Assembly (NCBI GenBank): GCA_032622095.1
Contig: CP136065.1
Coordinates: 152,343,577 to 152,407,576, forward strand
Origin: Siphonodentalium dalli
Lineage: Eukaryota > Mollusca > Scaphopoda > Gadilida > Siphonodentaliidae
Length of the DNA: 64,000 bases
Direction: 5' to 3'
The notes below the pieces were generated by a model. That model was not told the DNA's origin. It did not search any database and worked only from the letters and a program-made list of their open reading frames with translations. Made by a program: the position numbers and the translations under genes. Of the stretch, positions 21,893 through 36,800 are shown piece after piece; the stretch's first letter is position 1; every line of letters begins with the position of its first letter.

Positions 21893-24800
21893 TCAACCGG
21901 AATTGGCCACGATTCGTGTCCTTGGCGTCAGCTTCAGTTTGACGTCACCGGTAGGAACTATTGCTCCGCGTGCTTCCAGTTTCAGAATGTATTCAGTTTC
22001 CGAACATGTGTCGAATCGATATTTTTGAAGAATGTTTATGAGAACAGTTTTTATTTCGAGCGAAGCGAACCTCATACCGATGCAATATCGTGGTCCAGCA
22101 CCAAACGGAAGGAAACTGTATGGCGTAATCGCCTGTTTACCCTCTTTAGAGAACCTGTAAACATAAATAATACTGATCAGAACAGAATTGGAGACACCAC
22201 AATACTGCTATTTGCACATTTTCTGATTTAAAGGCCCACTTAATTTTCGAAACTCCAAATCAAATTCTATAAAATATATGCCATATTATATAGCATTTGA
22301 AAGAGTAAGCTCCAAAATATTGTATTTTCAAGTTATTCGATGTAATAAACTGTGAACATGTTGTTTTTGTTGAGAAACTGGCGTCTATTCTGTTATCAAA
22401 TGTATGCACAATATCAATTATTTTCAATGGAAGAGGAATAACTCTATATATTTAGATATAGAGTTATTCCCCCATTGAAAATGCATCTTGAGTTTGAATT
22501 ATGTTGCATTCTTGAAGTCAAAGGGGGGAAATGATTTTATGGTTTCTGCTATTTTCTATTACTCTGTGGGCACATTATGAGTTCCAGACGTTCCAAGTGG
22601 TGGTGAATTATAGTATTTTAATTATATTTTATGGCATAGATTGTTATTTAAACCGTATATCAAGGCACTATAAAAAAAAAATCGCTGACTCGAAAGTTAA
22701 GTGGGCCTTCAGACATATTTCGGTTGTATAGCTGCAGTACAAATATTGGGCTATTGGACGTCAACCTCTTGAAACTTAAACGAACCTCCTCTCACAGAAT
22801 ATAAATGGAACCATTTGTTTATATATATACACCACATTAAGAGTGTGCGCCAAGCAAAACAAAACAACACCATGGTCAATTTTTGGGTAGATTGATTCAT
22901 GGTGAACCATTCAATACCAATATACTGAGTGGCGAGGATCAATGAGCGATATAACGGTATGTTGTAAACAGTTTCAACCAAAGTTCACTTTGTGGGATCT
23001 CCCCGGTGTTGAATGTTTGGTTATCGAACACTCTATACGTACTGTACTGTATCAGTCTTGTTTAATAACATTGCGTACGATTTTGACAATAACATGTTAT
23101 TTATGCTATATTTATGTTTGGTATAAGACAAAATCTGTCTATATTTTAATATTTTTTCTGCTGCTTATGGTGATTTTAACGGATGCGACTATATTTTAAC
23201 AACAATACCCGTCGCGAAGATCATACGTATCTTTAAGCCAAAAAGTTTCTTAACTTCTTAGGAAATTCTGAATTATTCGGCATCAAATCGGACAAAGCTT
23301 TAGGTCTTTGGATGTGTGATTCCATACAAGTAACCGGAATGTTATCAAATAACTCCAGCTAACCCTGATGATGCTTACCGTTCTGGGTCGAATTTCTCCG
23401 GATGATGCCAGTATTGTTCGTCGTGATGTAGCGACCACACGTTTGCCTGTACATTCATGCCAGCTGGTACAGTGAGCCCGTTGTAGCATGCTGTGTTCGA
23501 CGCTTGGCGTGTAACAATACTGCAAAATAGCAAATATTGCCGTTAGCGTTGATTCAATCAATAATGTACACTTGAATCTAGCGAGAAAACAAATAACATT
23601 GAAAATCATTCTTGAATCCCCAATACAATTATATGGAGCATTTCTTGGGTTTTGTTAATCCTATTTTTCAAATTTGGGGGTCCATGCGATTATATTCGTC
23701 GGAAAATCATACAAAATTAAAGCCACATGGCGGTTTGCGTTCCAAAATACACCTAATAATATTCGCTTTAAATGTTTTCCCATAGGTCGATACATACTTT
23801 AACTACCTTTCACAACATTATATGTCCCATAAAGATGCATTGAATTCATACAAAATACAACATTGAACACGAAGCAAAAAACAGCCATTTGCACGACACG
23901 GAATAGAAAAGAGCGTTCCGTAATAGTCTATTTCTGATATGGTATAGAAATAAAGAGCGTTTATTTCAATTATGTGTGACAAATTGGAAAATTGCTGTGA
24001 CAATGAAACGTATTTTTTCAGAGCATATGAAGCCGGTATATTAATATTTCGTGTATTGGTCCAACTATATTATACATAGTTCCAAATTACGTAGACAATA
24101 TTTGGAAGCTCGAATGAGCCATATCCGTTCAATTATGTTCTCAAAATGTTGGTTCACTTGGGAAAGCTAGAACGTTTTGCGCTACTGTAAGGGTTGTTAA
24201 CATATATAAAATAAACCCAGACACCATACGTTCTTTTCAATAGAAAACTATTATTTATCCCACAAAGGATTTATTTGAACATGAAAAACAATGTGTCTAC
24301 TAAATATTAATGTAAGCGTTCGTGTGTAGTAATTTTCAAAATGTTTCGATTGCATTTCCATTCCCTTTAGTTTTAGCCTTATTATGACCGGAGCTTCGCT
24401 GGCGCAGCAATAAATGTCAGTGCATTCTCTTATATAATTATGCTAGTCGCCCCACATTTTTAAGAGAATGCATGGCTCACAAGGTCAACGTAAATATTGT
24501 TAGGCTAATGCTTTCTCTTATATATGCGAGGCGACCTGTGGTCGACTCGCTTATATGATAATGCTTGGCACAGGATTTTCGTAAAATTTCAGGAAGCTCC
24601 AGTCATGAAAGGGTTAGATATTCTTCAAAAAGTATATCACCTGATTTCGACTTTACGAATTGTCTCCCTTTGGATTCCAAAAAATATAACATCCATATAT
24701 TTCATAAATGTTTCAAGCTTATTATACATGCCAACCAGAAGCATATATGCCAACATGCGTATATCAGTTCACTTACAGAGAAGCTGTTGGGTAGAGTCGG

Positions 24801-27800
24801 CAAACTTCGTCGAAGACCATGTCGAAATATGGTAAATCGTGAAGATCGTCATAACATACTTCTTTCTGGAAAACGAAGAATTTATCTGTAATTAAAAATC
24901 CAGAAGATTCATCTATCAGAGCGAGTGAATGATTCATGTTCATATCTATCTTGATCACTTCACTGATGTATGTTATTCAGTATAATAACTGTTGCTGTAA
25001 CTGAGACTAGCGTCTTGAAGCATTCGGTGCACAGTCAACCGTCCAATGAACGCACACACTATAACAACACTTAATTATAACACGAATGATAGTAAAATAT
25101 ATCGCGGCCGGGGTTGGGTGGGGGTTGGGTGGGGTATCTATATATAAAAAGCAGGATATGTCTGTCTGTATATCTGTCTGCATGTTACCGAATTATCTCT
25201 TAGACCCCTGGACAAATTTGAACCAAATTTGGAGTGGTGACTCGGGGTATAATGGCGGATGTTCGTAAACTGCAATACAGTACGTGTAAAGCACGAACCA
25301 TCATAGTCTACATCATTATAGTCTATCTCATAAGATTTTACCATTTTATTTCTACTAATTTGCCAAAATTTAGGCTCCTATGAGAAATGAGACATTAATT
25401 AGAAGAATACTAAAATACCGACAGAGTACATGCACTTTGGTCTAGCTTGGGTTTATGAATATTGAAGCAATAAAGTCCTTCGTTATATCGACGTGCCTAC
25501 CTGTCCTATTTTCTTGTCAATCTCGTCACACAGCTTTTTCTGTACGTCTTGGTGGAATGCGAGGATGTGGCTCATGTACGTTAAGACGGTGCTTGTCGTC
25601 TCGTAACCAGCCAACAAAAAGGTCATGCTTTGAGCAACGATACTTCTCTCGGACAGCCTGGGCGTTTCGTCATTTCCGCCCTTCAGCATGACGTTTACGA
25701 GGTCGGTGTATTTGGCTTCATCCTGGAATGAACAAAAAGTGTATATGTACTCATCCCATATATCTTGCCCATGCAATCAGGGACGTGGCCACATATGGAC
25801 CACCCCAAGTTTGGTAAAAATGTTCAACAGTTGGAAGTTTGGTGCAACATTAGTTTAGAAATTTACACCTCATATACTAGGTTGAAATTGTTCCCATTGC
25901 TTGATATTCCAAACCAGTAATTAGTGGGGAATTTGTTGTTTTTAGACCAACAGTAGCATATTTTTCTACTTTAGGTCAAATTGTTAATTTTAAAGGCACT
26001 CAATCCGATAAGACGCTCTTAAATTACTATTTCTTATTACCACTTGATTTTAGAGTTAGCCATCTTTATCTGCAAGTCCGTCCGTTTGACCCTCCGTTCT
26101 TCAATCAGTTTGTGGTCCACAAACAATAGAAACAGCAAAGTTCAAACATCGATATCTAATCACCCTGAACTTTGATGGGTGGGTTCCTCGACTCGAATCA
26201 AATATATTTTACCCCCCCCCCCCAAGCCAAAGAAATAGTAATTTAGAAGTGTCTGATCGGATTGAGTACCTTTAAATGGCCATTAGTTGGAAATGTTCCG
26301 ACCGTAGGTTGCAGTTTTCTGGAAAGCTGGATATACCAGTTGGAAAGTCCCAACCCAAGGCGAATGGGTCCAAATGTATCGGTCTGGTTCTTCAAAGGGG
26401 GGGGGGGGTGAAATTGAAAATTCCAAGGTGTATACACCCTCCCAACGGATACCGTCTAGCCACGTCCCTGCATGCAATTAAAAGACTCCACATCCGATTT
26501 TACACAAGAGAACTACTCTATGTCCATTTTCCGAACACGAAATGAGCCCATACGTGGGAAGTTTTAATGGTCCGTATCAACTCAAATGTTTCGGTTTGAT
26601 CAGGTTTTGAGAGCGTTTACCCCTGTTGTGGTTTAAAACACGAAATAATGATCCATTGTGTTACAGCCGGGGCGGTTCCGGACATGGATGTAGGCGATGT
26701 ATATATACGTTAAATCCTTCATGTATGGACTCAAAGATAAAAACGGATCCAGATTTTTTTTCAGCATGAAAGAATAAAGAGCGTTCGTCGTTAGTATATT
26801 CCTGATATGATACGAATAAAGGAGTGTTTTGATCAACTATACATGTATGTGAAAAACAACTGTTGCTATGACATCGGTACGTTTTTCTAAGTATACACGG
26901 TCTGTATAATACGAGTATTTCGTGTATTTATCAGGATAATTTTGTCTCTACTGGCGAAGTAAACGCATGCATATTTTTAAAGTTCAAATTATCGATGTCT
27001 GCTTAAAGGCCAATTTAATTTTCGAGTCATTGATTATTTTTTTGTATAGTGCCTTGATATACGGTTTTAATAACAATATATGACATAAAATATAATTAAT
27101 ATACTGCAATTCATCACCATTTGGAAAGTCTGTGTCGCAGAAGATGCACATATTGAGTAATAGAAAATAGCTGAACTCATAGAAACATTCCCCCGTTTCG
27201 CTCCCAGAATGCAACATAATTCAAACTAAAATATAGAGTTATCCCCCTTCGATTGAAAATAATGGACTTTGCAGTACAGTCCAGATTTAACTTAAGCACA
27301 GGAAACACGTCGGTACCTCTCAACAAAAACAACATGTTCACAGTTTATTTCACCGGATAAGTTGACAATACAATGTTTTGGAGCTTCCTCTTTCAAATGG
27401 CATATAATATGGCATATATTTTATATAATGTGATCTGTGGGTTCGAAAATTAAGTAGGCCTTTAACACCTATTATTATGCAGCAGAGGTATATTTTATCA
27501 ACCGCCTGGTATTTACCTCTAGTGATTTCCTTATCCTGATGACCTCCTCCAGTTGTGTCTTCAGCCATACGACCGGATTCATTCCGAAAAGGAAGACGAT
27601 ATTTTTCAAGGCGAATACAAAGTGCTGCAGGAACGGCATAAACACTGAAAACAAAGGGAGTAGGGTCAGATCTCAGTCACGTGGCCAATGTAAGGCACCA
27701 GTAGCCCACCGACTGCAGTATACGCCAGTGACGAGTAAATTGTAGATAATATTAGGTTTACATTTAAGTGGAAAGTTGAGAACATATTTTATTTTGTCCC

Positions 27801-30800
27801 GCCAACACAACACGTGTAGCTAAACCAGGAACATCTACTAAATTCATAGTCAAAGGCTTATATAGGATCAATTGAGAATTAATTTATACAATAAGAATTG
27901 CACGAGCAGAAATCTGAACTGACTACGGTTACGTTCACACAGTAAATTTACTAGATGTTAGTAAAATGTACATAATCCACTTTAAAGTGATGTGAAACAC
28001 TCCAGTAGTGTGATCAAATAGAAAATGAGAATAATCTTGTTCAAAGTAGTTATTTTTTTTTACGAATATTAACCCAAAATGACAACACACACCGTCATTC
28101 TTATATATTAATTAAATGCAATAACTCTCGGCGGCGAAATCATTTGTGTCAGTTTATCGTCCAGAATCAAGATGTAAATATTTACAATTGAGCATAATTC
28201 AGACGATGTTTTCTATGGAGTGGTATTGTCGATTTCTTTGAAATTGTCTGCGATGTTAGCAGTCTGATTAAAACCATACTCAAAATCTAACGATTTATCA
28301 TTAGATTTTGAGTATGGTTTTAATCAGACTGCGATGTTAGTAGAATTCATCCAGTTAGTATAGCGCATGAGTATTACCATATCAATTTCACACACCCGAA
28401 CAAGTCCATAATATGTCATTAAGCGTAAGTACAATCACTCCTGCAACAATAATCTACTGCATGATTTCCAGACATCAGCTGCCCGAACACCCGAAGCGAC
28501 GGTTTATTGATTACATTAATGACGTAGGTTATTGGCCCTGTTAATTAATAGAAATAAGCATTATTATCCCAAGTTATACTTACTAACTAATGGAAGAATG
28601 CACGATTTGCTCATCGTATCGAACAAGGTTCGGATGTTGGTCAGAAATGGATCTTTGCTGTCAGTTTGAGCTTGAGTTTGGAGGCCAAACGCACAACGAC
28701 CGATGACGTCAAGAGTGAGACATTGATATGTTCTGAAAATTATGAAAATAATGCTGTAGAATCATCAATGGTATTACTTGTATCAAACAAACATTATATC
28801 AAGTGGATATGTAAAGTCATTATATGCAAACGTAGATAACTGGAAGCAATGATTGCGTCGATATATACTGTGTTAACCCTTTCTTTATTGAATGGATTCT
28901 CCCATACAGTTATAAAAGTAATCAATACAATGATCTTTTATTCATCTGGAGGGATGTTCATGAAATATCAGACGACAGATAGCCAAACATATAATACAAT
29001 CACAGAAGGATTCCTATTCATTGGCGGGAGAGTATTGGCGGGAGAGTGGAACTACTCATCAATGAGCATGTAGTAAAGAAAGGATTACTATTGTAAAAGA
29101 GCAATCAACATGTATATATCTATTAAGGTGACAAAATAATTTGACAAATAAAAGAAATCGCTCTTCGAAAGCTTTTGGTCCTTTTTCTGTTGATATTATT
29201 CAGACAAAATAACATGATGGCATTCAGGTAAACATGTACAATTACAATGGACGGTAATTTCTGGTTAAAAGTATCCTTTATTTACCAACCCACAGAGTCC
29301 CTCGATCGTCTCCTTGGCCATTTATACACTACTAGTTTTACACAGATTCAAAGGAAAACTCCATAACTAAGTTAGAACTCAATGGTCCTTATTGTGATAG
29401 TAAAAATAAGCAAATTATTAGACGAGATGTATGTAATTCTCCAATGTTATAGCTGTGTGTCTGTTAGTATGAATGCTTCTATGTGTATGGTTGTTGTAAA
29501 TGGAAATCATGTATGTAATTCTTATGTTCACCACTTAGTTGATGACTGTAAATATGTTGAGTTTATGTTCTTATAATTTATATTAATTGTATGCATTCTC
29601 TAAATATCTCCATGAATGGAGGAAATAAAGAATATATATTTTCCTTCTCTCTCGAGGCCAAATTTGTGGATACGTTTCGAAAAACAATGGCAGTGAGGTG
29701 AAATGTAGTAGATAAGTGAGGATCAATAGAAAGAGCAAATGCGTTTAGTATTTATTTGAATAATTGGGAATATTTGTGACGTTGAAGTAAAAGTAAAATC
29801 TAATCCTCACCTATATGCGCTGAAAATACTTCCAGGTTTCAGCTGAGAAAGGAGTGTGTTAGCAGACCACTGCATCGTGTGGAACATATGCTTGAGTTTT
29901 CCGCTGCTAAATGCTGGTGTAAGAATGGAGCGGCTGTGTCGCCACTGAGCTCCGTTCTCAAGAAAGAGACCCAGTGCATTTCGTGGAGCCAATGGAAACG
30001 GCTGAAACAGAGGACAAAGTTTATTTAACCCTTTCGTGGCGGGAGCAGCACTGGTGCAGCATTAAAGATCATGTGCCAATGCATTATCTTATATATGCGA
30101 GTCTCCCATAGGAGACTCGCATACAAGAAAATGCACTGGCTTACAAGATCAAGCTAAATATTGTTAAAGTGATGTGAAACACTCCGGTATGGTGATCAAA
30201 TAAGGATTAACTGTCATGTGGACTGTTTTTATGGAGATGTAACCGTAAGGTAAGTGGTCATAACTTGTGTAAAATCCGAAGCAAGTTATGACCACTTACC
30301 TCACGGTTACATCTCCATAAAAACAGACCACATGACAGTTAATCCTTATATTTATATACATTTAGCGAAAAAGCCACTTTTGTAAATGTATTTAAATCGA
30401 AAAGTGTATCGTGACAAAACCAGCCCAAAATATCCCATAGCACCCTTGGCAAAAATTAACAGGAACAATTGAAACCCGATGATTTATTAAGTCAATCCTG
30501 CGCGAATCCAACTGCGCCCAAAACATTACGCGTTCGTCTTTCCAAACCCAAATGACGTATCGGTGTTTTTATGAGCTTGCAGTTATTAGCTGTTGCGCAT
30601 TCACCGAGAAATAATTGCAACTAGCCACGTGGGCGCCGACCAATCAGAATGATGGATTTAGTGATGACAACACTTAGTATGTAAATATATAGAAATGGAG
30701 AATAATCTTGTACAAATAGTATATCCAAATTGACAACACACACCGTCATTCTTATATATGAATTAAATGCATTGACTATCGATGACGAGATCGTTTTCAT

Positions 30801-33800
30801 TAGTTTATCGCCGATAGATGCGTCACGAATCGAGTAGTAAATAATAACAATTGAGCGTATTTCTGACGATGTTTTCTATGGAGTGGTACTGTCGATTTGC
30901 TTAAAATTTTCGGCGATGTTAGTAGAATGTTACATTCCTTCAGTTGTCATAGCGCTTGAATACTAACTTATGAGTTTCACGCACCCGAACAAGTACATAC
31001 TATGTCTTTAAGCCAATGCATTCTCGTATATATGCGAGGCGCCCTATGAGCGACTATATAAGAGAATGCATTTGCACAGAGTTTTCGCAAACAATCAGGA
31101 AGCTCCAGTCATGAAAGGGTTAAATATCCAACTTATTTTATATGATATATACTAATATGTCAATTTCGACGAATATGTGATAAAGGACATGGTCTTGATC
31201 TCTTTTCGAATGCCAGTTATAGAATCCATTAAATAGCCATTTAACAAAATGTGCATTTTAAAATAATATCTCGTGACATCATTATTATTGTATCAACCGT
31301 GAGTTCTTAGTGAAGCTGTTTACCAAATTGGGAAAGTAAATCCATAATAGTCGTTTGGTAAAATATATATTTTCATTTGGTTAACTTTTTTCATTACCGA
31401 AAGGGAATATTATATATGCATCTAAAACCAGACACCCAACATATTACGAGAGTCCACATGAAGTGCTATCGATGTATCCCATAATTTTGGAAACGTTATA
31501 CTGGTACTTACTTTTCTTGATAAAAAGTTGTGTGAATCCTTGACCAGAATTTCTCGCAAATATTCTGGATCGCTGATGGACAAGACGGGCGTGTAGCCTT
31601 CGAAATATCTGAAATGTTAAACGAACATTGTTCACTCGAGCTTCCAAAATATGTCTACGTAATTTGGAGGGAGGTATATAAGATAGACGAGCTATTGATA
31701 TACCGACTGCATATGCTATGAAAAATACTTTCCATGGTCACAGCCATTTCTCAGCTTTTTTTTCAAATTTTCGCACATAAGTGAAATAAACGCTCTTCAT
31801 TTTTACCATATCGGGAACAGACTAACACGGAGCGCCCTTTTCTGTTCCTTCATCCATGTCGTGCAAATGGCTGTTTTTGTTTGGGACCCAAACATCATTT
31901 TCAAAGATGTATTTTCCACGACTTCAATTTGTCTTTATGGGACCTATGTTGTTCCGCGTGCAAGAAAGGTAGTTCAAGTATTTATCAACTATTCGATACC
32001 AGAAAAATATAAAAAATACATGTATTATTAGATCTAGCTATTTAAGAGGGAGGTACAGTGGTAACACTTGGGTGGGGAATTCAGTATTACTTTTCGGGGG
32101 AACTTTACTAAAACGTTACAAAGCGTGGTGACTATATCATATCTTATTGGACAGATTGAATGCTTATCTGGTTACAACGCAGAGCAAAATTTTGATATTC
32201 GACCCAGTTTGGGTATTATTAGAAAGTAGGTCAACAGTACATGATTGCTTATAAATATTACCATCAAAATTCAAATGTCACAAAATAAAATAAAAATCCA
32301 CTTTGCGTTGTCACTAAATATATGTTAATACTTTCCAACAAGACACGAAGCGGTCTTCTGCGCTTTGTAAGTATTGAGTAATCTTTTCCCCGAAAATTAA
32401 CACTGAATTCTCTATTCAAAGTTACCACATTACCTCCCTCTTAAAAGCAACGATTTTTGTTTATGTAATATCTCAGGCGGCCTCATCGGTATACTTCCTT
32501 GGCCAATAACATTTCAGTTTCTCAGTTTGTTGTGATCTGATTAATGCACAACACGACGTAAGAAAGACTGTCTTCGGTAACCGTTCTGTTTATTTAAAAT
32601 CTACGTCACGGCCCAATTTTTCAGTCTTGCGAAGAAAGAGATATGCACTGAGTGTCATGGCCATGTTGGAAAGGCGGGATGCATGATCATAATTATGGTG
32701 AAGCGTATGTGGTCAATGTATTTTTTGTATGTTTTTTATTTGACTTTTATGTCAATGGTTGAAGAAAACGATAAACTATTGATTGATTCACATCAGGAAC
32801 CATGGGAGGGTGTTATATTGTAAATGCTTCTTTCTGTTCAATAAGAATCACTTCACGTCACAGACCACCATGGGTACACGTTCGATATATCGAACGTGTA
32901 CCCATGCATTGTGGTCTGTGAAGTGATTCTTATTGAACAGAAAGCAGCGTTTATAATTTAACAGCATGCAGTGTTCCTACAATGTACAGATTGTTCGAAG
33001 ATTTCAATATTCACATAACTTTCGTTGTATATATAGCTACCTGATTGTTTTCAAATTGTGTATGTGCATTACCCTCGTGAAAATACAGGTCAAGTTCGAA
33101 TTTGGGTTTGATCCGCCAATTTTTACCGGAGTTATTGTCCTTTTCGACTTATAGTTTACCAATTATTTTGGTTTCTGGATGATCACTTTAGTTATAGTTA
33201 TCCGATTGGTTTCAAATTTGGTACATGTATATGGACTCACAAGAAAATACAGGTCAATTTCAAATTGGGTTTGGTCCAACTATTTTACCAGAGTTATGCC
33301 CTTTAATTGTCGACTTAGAATTTGCCAATGATTCTGGTTTCCGGGTGATAATTTGTTAGACTTGGATTTTTCTGATTATTCTGGTGTCTAGTCAAATAGA
33401 ACTAGGTGTTTTAGTAACATAGACAGTTGGAAGCAAAGTTTTATTCAATGGTTGTTCCCATAATCAAGGTACGAATGCTAAAAAAAATAAAAAATTTAAA
33501 ACATCAGTCAAATAAAGACACCATTTTCGGGAGACATGGGGCCTAGCGGCCTTTTGTTTTTAGTTTAACTCACTTTTGTGGGCATACTCGGCATGATACT
33601 CGGCAATTTTGGCTGCTTTTACAAGTGTCTGAATGGAAATGTCATGCATTATTATTACTCTATGACTTCTTAACATTAATGCGCCTTGTTCGCCAAACTG
33701 CACAAGAACACACATATATTAATGTATTTATACTCACCCAAACTTCCTCCCAAATTGTTCTTTCCAATCAATTATTGCTCTCAGTTGACCCTGAAGTGGA

Positions 33801-36800
33801 AGCAAATCATATTGACAATAAAGACTAACCGTAGATGATATTATAAGAAGCAGAGCAAAATAGCCAATTTTAGTATGCTTCACGAGATTATTTTTACTGA
33901 ATAACATGCCGCGCCCATAGATTATCCCTGGGAATTATATTTATTTGGCAGCAAATTTGTCGGTTTTAATTCCAATGTTCTAGTCGAAATTCTGTAGTGA
34001 TTCGGCATGAAGCTGAAATTTTGTTTAGAGTTTAGCATCACGATGTTATTGAGATTTCGATCACACTATACTATAATTCACCGTTCTATAACCGCGAATT
34101 GTTGCGCTCCTTAAGGGTACGTTCATACGCTGGCAATATTGCACTGCAAACTGCAAAAATGCCAGCTGCAAAGGTTGTTTTGTTTTGTTTTGTTAGCTGG
34201 CATTTTTGCCAGCAAACGACTATAGCTCGTGCTGTGTCGTGGCTGGTCGTCAACAATCAACGGTGATATATGATAACGGCGTATACCTGTCTGCCGGTGG
34301 CCACAACACAAGGCCACTAACAATACTTGATTGTATCTGTACCGTCCTTGATCGAATGGGATCGGGTGTGTTCTCTGTGATTCTCATACACACATAATTA
34401 TACATGTGTACGGATCTTCGTTATATGAGGATATGATGATATGGCGTGATAAAAAGGGTACCAAAAGTGATGCTTCCCGAGTCATAAATGTGGGAGCTAT
34501 AGGGGAGATGGTGGCAGGACTCACTATGAGTATCAATGCATTGCTTCAAATGTGCTTACTTCAGTGAGCGTGTACAAATTCTCAATTGTTATCGAAATGG
34601 TCATGTATCGATCAGAATGGCACATTGAGATATCACTCAATTCAGATCAAGCTGGGGTTCGAATACGTGCCAACACCATCTACCAAGACTGCGATATCGA
34701 TGTAATTGTAGTGGTTTAAAAGTGACTGTTTGTGTCGTGGTGGTGTTGGTGGGGTCTAACAGTATGGATAATGGGATGTTAGTCTTTGGCATTGATAAAG
34801 CATATATGGGCCTATATAATTATTCATGCCATTTGAATAACAATATATTGTGTGTTTTTGATTAACTTGTGTTACTATTTATTTGATTTCTTTGTTTTGT
34901 TTAACATCAGCACCACGCCCCCCCCCCCCCCCCCGTTTTTCTTAAGTTATTATTTTGCTTAACATGAAGACTAACGAGTTTGTGACTAAAATTATTGGAA
35001 TGACAAGTTTGGAGTTTGGATGATACGTGGGAAGATTTGAATTCGTCGGTTATCTTCGTTGAGCCAAGTGCGGACCCACCATCTCCTGTCTATAGTGTAG
35101 GACAATATTGTTTTCTTAAATTACATGCAGTTTTTATATATAGCTGTTAGACAATAAATATGATGATAATGACTGGCCACGGGGAGGGACCAGGTCACAA
35201 TCTTTCCAAGTGTTGGACATTTCCAACATTACACCCGCCCCTATGATAAGGTTGGAAAATTTCCAGCTGATGGCCATTCCAGCTCAAAATTTTGATAAAA
35301 AAGTAGGAAATTATGCAAATATTGGTCCGAAAACAATACCCCCCCCCCCCCCCCACCAAATAAAATGTTTGAAAATCAAACTACAAGATCATTTTCAATC
35401 TATTGCTGGTTTGGAAATTACAACTAATGTTGTGTCAGGTATGAAATATCCAACCGTTGAACAAGTTGCCACGTCCCTATCCGTGTTCAATATTCGAAAT
35501 ACACGGGTTGAAATGACAACAAAACTAAAACACATTCGCCAAGCCCGAGTAACAATTAATCAAAACTGATTTGCCTGTCGCAATGCTTCGGCGTTGACCG
35601 TGACGTATAGCGGACACGATTTTTGCTCACACGAACTAATACCGTTTTCTTTCTGTGTGCATTTCTATATCAACCCGTTTACACTAGTCTGCGTGTAGAT
35701 CTATGTACATTTCTATAGCAATGTAAATGCACCCTAAGTAGCATGTCTATTTATTTTGATAATATAATATCACAGGTGGACACATTTGACTTCTAATATG
35801 AAAATATGAGTATTATTCAGTTTAATAAAATGAAGTCCATTCTTGCCAGGAGATAATGGAACTTACTATATTCATAAAATATTTCACTCTTCAAAATTTA
35901 AGTCAAGTCAATGTCATATTGAACTAAATTTAAAGAAGCCCTATATCCGAGTTGACACCATGCATAAGACTACAAATATGCAAATTGTATATACAATTAA
36001 TAGGAGATCTCAATGATGACAAGATATAGACTTTATATTTTATTAAAAAGAGGAAGTTTAAACACGTTTTGAATGTTTTGCAACCTTACGAAAATTTCGA
36101 TGATCGCTTTTTATAAATAACGTACATGATCCGTCGCCCAAAAGCGGTATATAACAAAGAGCCTTCTCAATTATGTGCAAATGTGGTAGTTTTCTACGTA
36201 TTAATTTACGGGTGATTTTCTGGATTACAATGACTGTGTGAACCCATTGATGATGATTGCAAGTATTTTTTCACTTTCTTTAGCCTGACAAAGATAGGAA
36301 TTCTAATCCTATTTAGAACGGTGAACCATTATTTGCCAATAGAGACCGGACGATGGAACAAAACACCACAGTCTGAGAGCGAATGCACGTTCTGTGAAAT
36401 GAAATGTTATTGCAATTGGTGACGAATACCACGTATTACTTCAATGTCCAGAACTATCCCATGCACAACAGAACAAGGTACATCAATAAATCTTATTGGA
36501 ACTTCCATAATCAGAGAAAAATTACCATTCTTGTTTCAAATAGCAAAACCAAATATAATTAGAAAATTGTGTAAAGTATTATCTTATGTAATTACTATCT
36601 GTGTATTTATTATCTCATCTTGATCGTCTGAGGTTGCGAGCAATGACATGTTTCGACTCTATGTTTATGCATATTTAAATATATTCTTAAAACCATGTAT
36701 TTGGTAGAAGAATTAAAATGAATCTGAATCTGACAAGCGGAAAATTTGTATTTGATGTCAATTCGGACCGTGCACCTTTAAAGAGCTTCCATCACACCTC

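Larger units (their letters stand above)
30029..31119. mobile_element. Family D TTAA-flanked MITE split by nested insertions
   Basis: Inverted ends CCCTTTCGTGGCGGGAGC and GCTCCAGTCATGAAAGGG (about 3 mismatches), flanked by TTAA (30025-30028, 31120-31123); CCCTTT ends after TTAA resemble piggyBac. Only 30029-30173 and about 31012-31119 belong to it. Family F occupies 30178-31007, which itself holds a further insertion (about 30203-30690). It begins 28 bp from P450 exon 5. Confidence 0.8.
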
